The position numbers and the translations under genes are program-made. Below, in pieces: positions 7,745 to 15,864 of a DNA stretch of 64,000 nt (position 1 is its first letter; each line of letters begins with the position of its first letter). The notes beneath the pieces were generated by a model that was not told the origin of the DNA, searched no databases, and saw only the letters and a list, made by a program, of their open reading frames with translations. This DNA is from Variovorax sp. EL159 (GTDB taxonomy: Bacteria; Pseudomonadota; Gammaproteobacteria; Burkholderiales; Burkholderiaceae_C). The DNA is taken from assembly GCF_900100965.1 (NCBI RefSeq), contig NZ_FMUJ01000007.1, positions 265,690 to 329,689 of the forward strand, read 5' to 3'.

Positions 7745-8971
7745 TCAGGGCTTGTACTTCCACACGCTCTTGTAGCTGCCGGGCACCAGGGCCATGTTGC
7801 TGCCGTCGAACTTGATGTAGATGGCCGACTCCTGCGCCGCGCGGTCGTCAGGGCCGAACTCGATCGGGCCGGCCATCACGCCGGAGTCGAACTTCATGGT
7901 CGAGAGCGCCGTCAGCACCTTCTCGCGCGTGGGGTTGGGGCCGGCCGCCTTCAGGGCGTTGACCACGGCCATCGCGGGCGGAATGCCGTAGGGCATGTAG
8001 GCCTGCGGATGGCCAGGCTTGGAAGCCAGCTCGGGATACGCGGCCTTGTACATGTCGTACACCCACTTCAGCTTGGGGCCGCCGGGCATGTCGGCCAGCA
8101 CTTCCTGGATGTAGACGTTCTTGAAGGCGTCCTTGTTGCCCACGTTCTCGACCAGTTGCTTCAGGTCGGCGGTGGAGTTCACGGCCAGCACGATGGGCTT
8201 GTTGAAGCCCAGCTCGAAGGCGCGCTTGACGATCAGGCTCACGGGCCGCGCATAGGTGGTGAGCAGCAGCACGTCGGGGTTGGCCGCCTTGATCTTCAGC
8301 ATGGGCGCCGTGACGTCGGTGATGTTCGGGTTGACCGACTGCACCTGCAGGTCGATGCCGCCGAGCGCCTTGGCCTGTGCCTGCGCCGACTCGAGGTTCC
8401 AGCCGCCGTAGGCGTCGTCGTGGTTGATGTAGCCGATCTTCTTGGCCTTGAGGTGCTCGCTCGCGAACTGCACCATCGAGCCGCCCACCGCGTGCTGCGA
8501 GATCGAGAACGCGCCATAGATGTACTTCGATGGCGGATACAGCGCGCCGTCGCCCGAGGCGTTGAGCATCACCAGCGGGATCTTCGCGCGCTCGACGTAT
8601 TCGCGCGCGCCCACCACGGCCGCCGAGCACGAGCCGCCGTTGAGCAGGAACACCTGGTCCTGTTCGGTGAGCTTCTTCACCGCGGCCAGCAGGTCGTTGG
8701 CGTTGCAGCGGTCGTCTTCGACCACGAGTTCGATCTTGCGGCCGTTCACGCCGCCTTCCTTGTTGATCTTGTCGTAGTACATCTTCGCGGCGTTGATGAC
8801 GTCGAAGCCGTAGTTCATCGACGCGCCCGACATCGGCGAGAACATGCCGATCTTGATGGTCTTGTCGGTCACGCCTGGCTCGGCCTGCGCAAAGGCGACG
8901 CCCGTCAGGGTGGACAGTGCGGCGACCAGTGCCACGCGTGCCAGGGCGGGAATCAGAGGGTTCTTTTTCAT
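7745..8971 (-). CDS. Periplasmic substrate-binding protein of HAAT/LivK-type ABC transporter
   Basis: A 408-residue type I periplasmic binding protein (Peripla_BP_6). A Sec signal peptide (about 1-29, KK charge then hydrophobic core, AFAQA end) precedes the first lobe, which opens KTIKIGMFSPMSG. The second strand ends in VVEDDRCNAND, and the middle reads KIGYINHDDAYG, as in hydrophobe/aromatic-compound binding members. GGAG lies 10 nt before the ATG. It delivers substrate to LivHM. Family members bind branched amino acids, amides, phenylalkanoates and other carboxylates. The neighbouring enzymes suggest a non-amino-acid ligand, but this is inference. Confidence 0.92.
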   Translation of the reverse strand: MKKNPLIPALARVALVAALSTLTGVAFAQAEPGVTDKTIKIGMFSPMSGASMNYGFDVINAAKMYYDKINKEGGVNGRKIELVVEDDRCNANDLLAAVKKLTEQDQVFLLNGGSCSAAVVGAREYVERAKIPLVMLNASGDGALYPPSKYIYGAFSISQHAVGGSMVQFASEHLKAKKIGYINHDDAYGGWNLESAQAQAKALGGIDLQVQSVNPNITDVTAPMLKIKAANPDVLLLTTYARPVSLIVKRAFELGFNKPIVLAVNSTADLKQLVENVGNKDAFKNVYIQEVLADMPGGPKLKWVYDMYKAAYPELASKPGHPQAYMPYGIPPAMAVVNALKAAGPNPTREKVLTALSTMKFDSGVMAGPIEFGPDDRAAQESAIYIKFDGSNMALVPGSYKSVWKYKP

Positions 8972-9014
8972 GAGCTGTCTCCGTTGGTATGTGTGAGTGA
9001 AAGGCGCCGCCCGC

Positions 9015-9794
9015 TTACTGCATGCGGTAGCCGCCGTTGACGTCGATCACGTTGCCCGTGATGTACGCCGCCTGCTCCGAGACCAGGTAGTCGACCGCGC
9101 CGGCCACGTCGTCCACCGTGCCGATGCGACCGAGCGGGATGTTGGCGGCGGCGGCGGTCAGCGCGCCGCTGCTTTGCACGGTGCCGCGCAGCATGTCGGT
9201 GTCGATCAGGCCGGGGGCCACCGAGTTGACGGTGATGCCCATGTGCGCCGATTCGCGCGCCATTGCCTTGGTCAGGCCCAGCACCGCCGACTTGGCGCCG
9301 ATGTAGGTCGCGCTGGAGCGGTAGCCGCCCAGTTGCGCCGCTACCGAGCCGAAGGTGACGATGCGGCCATGCGCCACGGGCAGCGCCTCGCGCCGGCGCA
9401 GGTAGGCGCGGCCGCACAGGAACACGCTGCGCGCGTTCACGGCGAAGGTGCGTTCCCAGTCGTCGAGCGAGGTGTCCTTGATGAGCGAGCGCTCGCCGCC
9501 GGGCATCAGCAGGATGCCGGCCACGCAGACCAGCGCGGCGACGGGGCCGAGCTGGCTTTCGATGCCGTCGAACGCGGCCTCGACCGCGGCTTCGTCGCTC
9601 ACGTCGAACTGGCGGAAGTGATGGCCTTCACCCAGCGACTGCGCCACGTTGCGCGCGTTGTCGCCGTCGATGTCGGCCACGACGACGCGAAAGCCGCTGG
9701 CCGCGAGGCGGCGGCACACGGCCTCGCCGATGCCGCGGCCGCCGCCGGTCACGAGGGCCAGCCGGCCGGGTGCTTGTGCATGATGTTCCGCCAT
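9015..9794 (-). CDS. SDR family oxidoreductase, first gene of GntR-linked operon
   Basis: A 259-residue classical SDR. It has TGGGRGIG near residue 16 and a cofactor acidic residue VVADIDGDN that favours NAD. The catalytic Y-I-G-A-K, the NSVAPGLIDTDM loop and a C-terminal VNGGYRMQ are present. I start it at the ATG at 9794 (GGAGAA about 11 nt upstream). An upstream ATG at 9863 would place translation start inside a GTATAC operator and add a proline/arginine-rich tail foreign to SDRs. It is the promoter-proximal gene of the transporter operon and faces the divergent GntR gene, so it probably performs an early step. Confidence 0.9.
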   Translation of the reverse strand: MAEHHAQAPGRLALVTGGGRGIGEAVCRRLAASGFRVVVADIDGDNARNVAQSLGEGHHFRQFDVSDEAAVEAAFDGIESQLGPVAALVCVAGILLMPGGERSLIKDTSLDDWERTFAVNARSVFLCGRAYLRRREALPVAHGRIVTFGSVAAQLGGYRSSATYIGAKSAVLGLTKAMARESAHMGITVNSVAPGLIDTDMLRGTVQSSGALTAAAANIPLGRIGTVDDVAGAVDYLVSEQAAYITGNVIDVNGGYRMQ

Positions 9795-9851
9795 GGGCTG
9801 CGAGTTCTCCGTGCCGCGTCGGTGCGGCGTGAAAGTTGATCGAGGGCCGCA

Positions 9852-9865
9852 TTGTGTATACATGG
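9852..9865. promoter_or_regulatory. Candidate GntR/FCD operator 1 (GTATAC core)
   Basis: The stretch contains the 6-bp palindrome GTATAC at 9856-9861 within TTGTGTATACATGG. FCD-type GntR regulators commonly bind short palindromes with a TnGTnnnACnA-like or GTATAC core. This site lies about 60 bp upstream of the SDR start (9794) and would control the long minus-strand operon. A related site lies 74 bp away, close to a whole number of helical turns, which would allow cooperative binding on one DNA face. Confidence 0.55.
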
Positions 9866-9925
9866 ATACTTTTTACAGTCCTCGTTAACCCTAATATCAC
9901 GCCTTAATTCTTATATTCACTGGCA

Positions 9926-9939
9926 TCATGTATACCTGA
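9926..9939. promoter_or_regulatory. Candidate GntR/FCD operator 2 (GTATAC core)
   Basis: The second GTATAC (9930-9935) lies in TCATGTATACCTGA, ending two bases before the regulator start codon at 9941. Its reverse complement shares GTATACATG with operator 1. Binding here would block the ribosome-binding region or promoter exit of the regulator, so autorepression is likely. No clear Shine-Dalgarno precedes the regulator ATG. Confidence 0.5.
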
Positions 9940-9940
9940 C

Positions 9941-10675
9941 ATGGACACACTCTCCCAACAAGTCACAGAGACGCTGCGCACCTGGATCCTTCACGGGCGG
10001 CTTGCGCCCGGCATGCGGGTCGAGGAAGTGCCGATCGCCGAAAGCCTGAAGGTGTCGCGCACGCCGGTGCGCGCCGCGCTGGCCGCGCTGGCGATGGAAG
10101 GGCTGATCGACCATCAGCCGAAGAAGGGCTACCTGGTGCGCTCGTTCGCGCTCGAAGACATCCTGGCGGCCTACGAAGTGCGCTCGGTGCTGGAGGGTCT
10201 GGCCTGCCGGCGCTTCGCGGCGCTGGGCGTGGACAAGCCGACCGCCGCGCTATTGCAGGCGTGCCTGCGCGAAGGCGACGAAATACTTGCGAAGGGGCAA
10301 CTGCTGGTCGAAGACCTGGCGCCCTACCAGCAGATGAACGTGAAGCTGCACAACGCGCTGATGCACGGCGCCGGCAACCAGTGGATCGTGCGCTTCGGCG
10401 CGCAGGCGCAGGCGGTGCCTTTCGCGTCGGACCGGATCATGCTGTGGAACGACCACGGCGTGATCCTGCGTTCGCACGACGACCACCACCGCATCGTGCA
10501 GGCGGTGATCGCGGGCGACGCGGCGCGCGCCGAGCAGCTGATGCGCGAGCACGTGTACTACGCCGGCATCCTGCTGCGCGACAACTACCAGCGGCTGCTG
10601 GACGAGCGCAGCCGCGATGGCGCGGCGCCGTCGCCGCTCGCGGCAGGCGATCTCGGAGACCTCAGCGCGGCTTGA
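9941..10675 (+). CDS. GntR family transcriptional regulator, FCD subfamily
   Basis: A 244-residue regulator. Residues 1-70 form the winged helix-turn-helix (LKVSRTPVRAALAALAMEGL with the wing KKGYLVRSF). Residues about 80-220 form the all-helical FCD ligand-binding domain. That domain has the expected histidines in KLHNALMHG, DDHHRIVQAV and REHVYYAG, which usually bind a metal that contacts a carboxylate effector. It is transcribed away from the SDR/ABC operon and almost certainly represses it until a small organic acid is present. Its 3' end overlaps the tesB gene tail-to-tail by 14 bp. Confidence 0.9.
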   Translation: MDTLSQQVTETLRTWILHGRLAPGMRVEEVPIAESLKVSRTPVRAALAALAMEGLIDHQPKKGYLVRSFALEDILAAYEVRSVLEGLACRRFAALGVDKPTAALLQACLREGDEILAKGQLLVEDLAPYQQMNVKLHNALMHGAGNQWIVRFGAQAQAVPFASDRIMLWNDHGVILRSHDDHHRIVQAVIAGDAARAEQLMREHVYYAGILLRDNYQRLLDERSRDGAAPSPLAAGDLGDLSAA

Positions 10676-11546
10676 CGATGCGCAGCATGCCCTCTTGCGC
10701 GGTGGAGGCCACCAGCCGGCCGTCGCGCGTGAAGAGGCTGCCGCGGCACAGCCCGCGCGCACCGCTCGCGCTGGGCGAATCGAGCACGTAGAGCAGCCAG
10801 TCGTCCATGCGGAAATCGCGGTGGAACCACATCGCGTGGTCCAGGCTCGCGGGGCGCACCTGCCCGCTCATGAAGCTCAGGCCGTGCGGCAGCATCGCGG
10901 CGCGCAGCAGGCCGTGGTCGGAGGCATAGGCCAGCAGCGCGCGGTGCACCATCGGATCGTCGGGCAGCGGCGCGATGGCACGCATCCAGATCGCGCTTTC
11001 GGACGGGCGCACGGCCGGCGTCAGCAGGTCTTCGGGTTCGACGCGGCGGTACTCGATGCCGTGCGGCTCCAGCCCCTTGACGCGCCAGCGCTCGGGCAGG
11101 CGGTCGCCCAGGGCGATGCGCTGGTCGAGTTCGCTCGGCAGCCCTTCGGGGCCGTCCACCTGGGGAATGGCGGACTGGTGCTCGATGCCGTCGTCCACCG
11201 TCTGGAACGAGGCCGACATCTCGAAGATGATGCGCTCCTGCTGGCGCGCCACCACATGGCGGGTGGTGAAGCTGCGGCCGTCGCGCACGCGGTCGACGCT
11301 GTATTCGATGGGGGCATGCTCGCCCGGCAGCAGGAAGTACGCGTGCATCGAATGCACCGGCCGTTCGGCGCCGACCGTGAGGCTGGCGGCCATCAGCGAC
11401 TGGCCGAGCACCTGCCCGCCGAACACGGCGGGCGTGCCGATGTCTTCGCTCTGCGCCAGGAAGCGGTCGCCCCCGAGCGGCTCGAGCTGCATGAGGGCGA
11501 CGAGTTCGTCGACGAGGCGGGTAGCGGGGGCGGGATCGGTGGTCAT
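10662..11546 (-). CDS. tesB: Acyl-CoA thioesterase II (TesB type)
   Basis: A 294-residue double-hotdog thioesterase that hydrolyses medium- and long-chain acyl-CoAs to free acids in the cytoplasm. The N-terminal hotdog contains VFGGQVLGQSLMAAS, the TesB hallmark, and SMHAYFLLPG. The C-terminal hotdog has SLDHAMWFHRDFRMDDWLLY and ends in GMLRIVKPR. Length matches E. coli TesB (286). I use the ATG at 11546; an ATG at 11591 would add 15 hydrophobic residues not found in the family. It is a single gene converging on the GntR regulator. Function at family level is secure. Confidence 0.93.
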   Translation of the reverse strand: MTTDPAPATRLVDELVALMQLEPLGGDRFLAQSEDIGTPAVFGGQVLGQSLMAASLTVGAERPVHSMHAYFLLPGEHAPIEYSVDRVRDGRSFTTRHVVARQQERIIFEMSASFQTVDDGIEHQSAIPQVDGPEGLPSELDQRIALGDRLPERWRVKGLEPHGIEYRRVEPEDLLTPAVRPSESAIWMRAIAPLPDDPMVHRALLAYASDHGLLRAAMLPHGLSFMSGQVRPASLDHAMWFHRDFRMDDWLLYVLDSPSASGARGLCRGSLFTRDGRLVASTAQEGMLRIVKPR

Positions 11547-11657
11547 CGGGGCGGGAGCGGTCAACGCAAAAAAAGTGCAACCCGCAACCATAGCAAAGGC
11601 CGGGCCCGCGGGCTGTCGCGGGTCGGTCAGGCCGTCGGACCGTTCAGAGAGCGCCTC

Positions 11658-12371
11658 TTACTTGTAGAAGCAGAAGCCCATGAGGCCGGCGCGGCAGCTG
11701 TAGTCGGTGCCGCCCTGAACAACGCGCACGGGCACGCCGCCCAGCAGCATCGAGCCGTCGTCGGCATACACCAGCGGCGTGGGCGCGGCCTTGGTGAAGG
11801 CGCCGCTGAGCGTTTCCTGCTCGACGAAATTGACGTAGTAGCGCTTCGCAAAATCGACCGTGTCGGCCGACTTCAGCGGCGCCGCCGCATAGCGCTTGCC
11901 GTAGATGGTGCCGAAGTAGCGCAGCGCCGATCCGGTGCGGTCGCCGTACTTCATCTCCGCCCTGGCAAAGCCGGTCTGGATCAGGAAGACCCGGTCTTCG
12001 GGCGTGAGGTCGGCGTCGAAGGCCAGCAGCATGTACTGGCCCTCGAAGCTCTGGTTGCGCGCCACTTTCACCTCGCCGATCAGGGCGGGCGTGATCTTGG
12101 TGCGGCCTTCCCAGCGCAGCAGCGCCGCCACGGACGGGTCGCCGTCGAACACGTAGTGGTAGGTGTCGCCGGCAATGGCGATCTTGCGGCCGTCCTTGGC
12201 CGCGACAAGGCTCAGTATCCGGTCCTTGCCGTGCACGGGCTGGCCTTCGGGTGTACTGGCGCAAGCCGACAGCATCAGGCCGAGGGCGGCGCAGGAAAGA
12301 GCGAGGAGGATGCGACGCGCGGTGGTCGACAACGAAAGAAAGTGCACTTTTCGTCCGGGGTTCGAGTTCAT
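11658..12371 (-). CDS. Predicted lipoprotein of unknown function
   Basis: A 237-residue protein with a lipoprotein signal. A charged start (about 1-20) and hydrophobic core end in the lipobox LSAC with the acylated cysteine at residue 37. The mature part is about 200 residues, mixed alpha/beta in appearance. It has no motif I recognise, though it contains repeated short polar strands (KDGRKIAIAGDTYHYVFDG). Two further cysteines lie in the C-terminal 20 residues and could form a disulfide. The residue after the lipid cysteine is Ala, so outer-membrane sorting is expected. It is 52 nt downstream of the flavoprotein gene and may be the tail of that operon or a separate unit. Confidence 0.75.
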   Translation of the reverse strand: MNSNPGRKVHFLSLSTTARRILLALSCAALGLMLSACASTPEGQPVHGKDRILSLVAAKDGRKIAIAGDTYHYVFDGDPSVAALLRWEGRTKITPALIGEVKVARNQSFEGQYMLLAFDADLTPEDRVFLIQTGFARAEMKYGDRTGSALRYFGTIYGKRYAAAPLKSADTVDFAKRYYVNFVEQETLSGAFTKAAPTPLVYADDGSMLLGGVPVRVVQGGTDYSCRAGLMGFCFYK

Positions 12372-12423
12372 CAAGCCCCGGACTCTAGCGCCATCCGCGT
12401 GCCTGGCGTGCACGGCGCGTCGT

Positions 12424-13773
12424 TCAGCGGTCCAGGTCCACGCCGTCGGCGGCCAGCTTCTTTTGCAGCGCCGGCACATCCACCGCCGCAAAGGCCGTGC
12501 GGCCCAGCGATGCCGCTGCCGTGCCCGCGGCCTGCCCCATGACGAAGCAGCCACCGCTGGCGCGCGCGGCCGACTGGCCTTCGTGCGTCATCGAGGCGCA
12601 GCGCCCGGCCACCAGCAGGTTGTCCAGCGTGCGCGGCACCAGCATGCGCCATGGCAGGTGGTTGTAGGCATTGGCTTCGTCGCGCGGGAAAGCCCACTCG
12701 ATGCGGCCGTCGGCATGCATTTCCATCGGCCAGGCATTCAGGCCGATGTTGTCGTCGAACTTCGCCGACGCCAGGATGTCTTCGCGCTGCAGCGCATACA
12801 GGCCCTGGATGCGCCGTGTCTCGCGGATGCCGACCTGCGGCGCGATCTCCACGATGGCCGACCCGGCGAAGCCCGGCACCTCGGCCTTCAGGAACTTGAA
12901 GTACTCGCTGATCTGCCTGCGGCCTTCGAGCTCGCCTTCGGTGAGTTCGCGCGCGTCCACGCCGTTCATCGCATGGCCCTGCGCGTTGCGGATCTGCGTG
13001 ACGTTGGCGCGCCATTCGCGCGGGTCCTTGTTGGGCCGCAGGATCGCGCCTTCGCGCGGAAACTTGTAGGTGCCCGGCTTTTGCGCCTGCACGCGTGCCA
13101 TGACGTCGTTGATGGCCTTGAACTCGCCCACGGCTTCGAGCGCGGCCGGTGCGTCGACCTGGCCGATGCGGAACATCGTGGTCGGGAACAGCCCGCTGCC
13201 GTGGCCGTCGCCCACCTCGAAGGGCACGCCCGCGAAGGCGGCCACGTCGGCGTCGCCGCTGGCGTCGATGAAGGCATTGGCACGGATCGCCTGGCGGCCC
13301 GACTTGGTCTCGACCACCAGTGCCGCCATGCGGTTGCCGTCGTGAATGACCGCCGCCGCGAACGCATGGAACAGCAGCTTGACGCCAGCGGCTTCGAGCA
13401 ACTGGTCGGCCGCCAGCTTGTAGGCCGAGGTGTCGTACGAGCGCACGCGGATGCGCCCGCCCATGCCGTCCTGCGGCGCGTTCATGCCGTTGAGCGCGCC
13501 GATGCGGTCGATCAGGTCGTCGACCACGCCGTGCACGAGCTGCGTCATCTCGCCCTTGCGCTTGCCGTACAGGCCCGCGAAGTTGGTCACGCCGCCGGCC
13601 GTGCCCATGCCGCCGAGAAAGCCGTAGCGCTCCACCAGCAGCGTGTTGGCGCCGTGGCGCGCGGCGCTCACGGCGGCGGCGATGCCGGCGGGGCCGCCGC
13701 CGACCACCACCACGTCGTATTCACCGAAGACCGGCAGCTCGCGTGCCGGCTCATGCAGGGTCTGGGCGGTCAT
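12424..13773 (-). CDS. FAD-dependent oxidoreductase (FAD_oxidored family)
   Basis: A 449-residue flavoprotein of the pfam12831 type. It has the Rossmann motif GGGPAGIAAAVSAARHG near residue 25 followed by LLVERYGFLGGMGTAGG. The middle segment DASGDADVAAFAGVPFEVGDG and the C-terminal GRCASMTHEGQSAARASG are both typical of the family. There is no signal peptide, so it is cytoplasmic. The start codon shares one base with the stop of the preceding Bug-receptor gene (TAATG), which indicates translational coupling. Family members include thiazole-synthase-like and heterodisulfide-reductase-like proteins of mostly unknown activity. The link to a Bug receptor suggests it oxidises the imported carboxylate. 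Confidence 0.85.
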   Translation of the reverse strand: MTAQTLHEPARELPVFGEYDVVVVGGGPAGIAAAVSAARHGANTLLVERYGFLGGMGTAGGVTNFAGLYGKRKGEMTQLVHGVVDDLIDRIGALNGMNAPQDGMGGRIRVRSYDTSAYKLAADQLLEAAGVKLLFHAFAAAVIHDGNRMAALVVETKSGRQAIRANAFIDASGDADVAAFAGVPFEVGDGHGSGLFPTTMFRIGQVDAPAALEAVGEFKAINDVMARVQAQKPGTYKFPREGAILRPNKDPREWRANVTQIRNAQGHAMNGVDARELTEGELEGRRQISEYFKFLKAEVPGFAGSAIVEIAPQVGIRETRRIQGLYALQREDILASAKFDDNIGLNAWPMEMHADGRIEWAFPRDEANAYNHLPWRMLVPRTLDNLLVAGRCASMTHEGQSAARASGGCFVMGQAAGTAAASLGRTAFAAVDVPALQKKLAADGVDLDR

Positions 13774-14750
13774 TACTGCAACTTGATGCCGCGTGCGGAA
13801 ATGATCTTGGTCATGATCGCCGCCTCTTCGTTCACGCGCGTGCGCATGCCGTCCGGCGAAGTGCCCACGGCCTGCCAGCCTTGCTCGAAGAGCTTGCGGC
13901 GCACGTCCGGGTCTTTCATGACGCCTTCGAGTGCCTGGCTGATGCGCGCCTGCGCGGTCTTCGACAGGTTGGCCGGGCCGAGCAGCGCCACCCACACCTC
14001 GAGGTTGAAGTCCTTCACGCCCGCGTCCGACAGCGGCGGAATCTCGGGCACCAGCGCGCTGCGGCCACCCGTGAGGCCGATGGCCTTGAGCTTGCCGGCC
14101 TTGATCTGCGGCATGGCCACGCCCGGCGGAATCAGGCCCATCTGCACCTGGTCGCCCAGCATGGCGGTGATGACCTGCGGGTTGCCCTGGTAGGGCACGT
14201 GCTCGGGCTTGAAGCCGGGCACGCGGGTCTTGAGCAGTTCCATGCCCAGGTGGCCGACCGAGCCGATGCCCACCGAGCCGTAGTTCCACTTGTCGCCGGC
14301 CTTGCGGCCCGCGTCGAAGAAGGCGGTGCCCGAAGGCAGGTTGTTCTGCGCCACCAGCACCAGCGGCGCGGTCGCGATCAGCGACAGGTAGGTGAAGTCC
14401 TTGGCCGGGTCGTATGGCAGCTTGGCGTACAGCATCTTCGACGACGTGAGGTTGCCGTTGATGACGATGCCCAGCGTGTGGTCGTCGGTGGCCTTGGCCA
14501 CCTGGTCGGCCGCGATGTTGCCCGAAGCGCCGGCCTTGTTGTCGACCACGATCGGCTGGCCCAGCACCTTCGACAGCGGCTCGGCGATGGTGCGCGCGGC
14601 GATGTCGGGCGTGGAGCCGCCCGGGAAGCCCACCAGCAGGCGGATCGGCTTGGTTGGCCAGGTGTTGTTGTCGGCACTGGCGGTCAGCGGCAGCGCGGCA
14701 GCGGCGGCCAGGCCGCAGGCGATCAAAAGAGCTCTCTTGGTAGCTTGCAT
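13773..14750 (-). CDS. Bug-family (TctC-type) periplasmic substrate-binding receptor
   Basis: A 325-residue tripartite-tricarboxylate receptor. A signal peptide (about 1-26, ending TASA) precedes WPTKPIRLLVGFPGGSTPDIAAR, the Bug opening. PIVVDNKAGASGNIAADQVAKA and VPYQGNPQVITAMLGDQVQMG follow, which form the carboxylate-binding cleft in BugD/BugE structures. These proteins bind carboxylates such as aromatic acids, dicarboxylates or nicotinate. No TctA or TctB membrane partner lies in the window. Such orphan receptors are very numerous in Variovorax, Cupriavidus and Bordetella. It is coupled to the following flavoprotein gene. Confidence 0.92.
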   Translation of the reverse strand: MQATKRALLIACGLAAAAALPLTASADNNTWPTKPIRLLVGFPGGSTPDIAARTIAEPLSKVLGQPIVVDNKAGASGNIAADQVAKATDDHTLGIVINGNLTSSKMLYAKLPYDPAKDFTYLSLIATAPLVLVAQNNLPSGTAFFDAGRKAGDKWNYGSVGIGSVGHLGMELLKTRVPGFKPEHVPYQGNPQVITAMLGDQVQMGLIPPGVAMPQIKAGKLKAIGLTGGRSALVPEIPPLSDAGVKDFNLEVWVALLGPANLSKTAQARISQALEGVMKDPDVRRKLFEQGWQAVGTSPDGMRTRVNEEAAIMTKIISARGIKLQ

Positions 14751-14833
14751 GAAAAGAAGTGTGAAAAAGTTGTCAAAACCAAAAGAGAGGCAGCTTAACT
14801 GTCGAGCAAGACAGCGGGCAAGCCGCGCCCTTG

Positions 14834-15811
14834 CTAATCGAGGCTGATGTTGCCCCTGCGCACCAGCTCGCCATACACCTTCGACTTGGCCTCGGCATTG
14901 CGCCCGATTTCCTCGGGCGACCACGCCAGCGGCTCAAAGGCGAAGGTGTCGAAGCGGGCGCGGATCTCGGGGTCGGCGATGACCTGCGCCACGTCGGCAT
15001 TGATCTTCGACTTGATGGCCGCCGGCACGCCCTTGGGCGCGAGCAGCGACACGAAGGAATTGACCTCCAGCGACGCCGGGCCGCCGGCCTCGGCCATGGT
15101 CGGCACGTCGGGCATCTGCGGAATGCGCCTGGGCGCGGCAATGGCGAGGTAGCGCAGCTTGCCGGCCTTGTAGATGCCCTGGCTCGACGGAATGCTGGCA
15201 AAGCTCCACGGCACGTCGCCGGCGCCCACGTTCGAGAACAGCTGCGACACCTCGCGGTACGGCGCGTGCCGCATGCGGATGCCGGTGAGTGCCTCGAGCT
15301 GCTGCGCGCCCAGGTGGCCGGGGCTGCCGACGCCCCACGAGCCGTAGACCATCGCATCCGGCTCGGCCTTGGCGGCGGCGATCAGGTCGCTCATGTTCTT
15401 CCACTTCGAATCGCTGGCCACGGCCACGAAGAAGGGTGTGCGAAACAGCGAAGCCACCGGGTCGAAGTGTTGCAGCGTCACGAAGTTCTTCGACTTGTAC
15501 AGGTGCGGCAACGCGGCGATGTGCTCGCTGTCGAGCTGCAGCAGCGTGTAGCCGTCGGGCGCGGCGCGGCGTGCCTGGTCGATGGCGATGAAGCCGCCGC
15601 CACCGGGCTTGTTGTCGATCAGCACGCGCTGGCCCCACAGCCGCGAGAGCTTGTCGGACACCAGGCGCAGCACCGCATCGGGCCCGCTGCCGGCCGCGAA
15701 GGGCGTGACCAGCGTCACCGGCTTGTTCGGAAAGTCGCCGGCCTGCGCCAACGCGCCCGTGGTGGCGGTCAGGGCAAGGATGCCGGTCAGCAGTGCGCGC
15801 GGAAATTTCAT
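14834..15811 (-). CDS. Bug-family (TctC-type) periplasmic substrate-binding receptor
   Basis: A 325-residue second Bug receptor, divergent from its neighbour. It has a signal peptide (about 1-22, GALAQA), then FPNKPVTLVTPFAAGSGPDAVLR, RVLIDNKPGGGGFIAIDQA and the cleft segment APYREVSQLFSNVGAGDVPW. AGGAGA lies 6 nt before the ATG at 15811. It starts 53 nt after the 3-hydroxybenzoate hydroxylase stop on the same strand, so it is probably co-transcribed with the gentisate genes and could bind an aromatic acid. No TctA/TctB genes are nearby. In minus-strand orientation a small stem (CTGTC/GACAG) lies just after its stop. Confidence 0.92.
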   Translation of the reverse strand: MKFPRALLTGILALTATTGALAQAGDFPNKPVTLVTPFAAGSGPDAVLRLVSDKLSRLWGQRVLIDNKPGGGGFIAIDQARRAAPDGYTLLQLDSEHIAALPHLYKSKNFVTLQHFDPVASLFRTPFFVAVASDSKWKNMSDLIAAAKAEPDAMVYGSWGVGSPGHLGAQQLEALTGIRMRHAPYREVSQLFSNVGAGDVPWSFASIPSSQGIYKAGKLRYLAIAAPRRIPQMPDVPTMAEAGGPASLEVNSFVSLLAPKGVPAAIKSKINADVAQVIADPEIRARFDTFAFEPLAWSPEEIGRNAEAKSKVYGELVRRGNISLD

Positions 15812-15864
15812 GCTTTGTCTCCTGGGCCTTCGGCCTCGAATGGTGATGATGAAGGGAACGGGTT

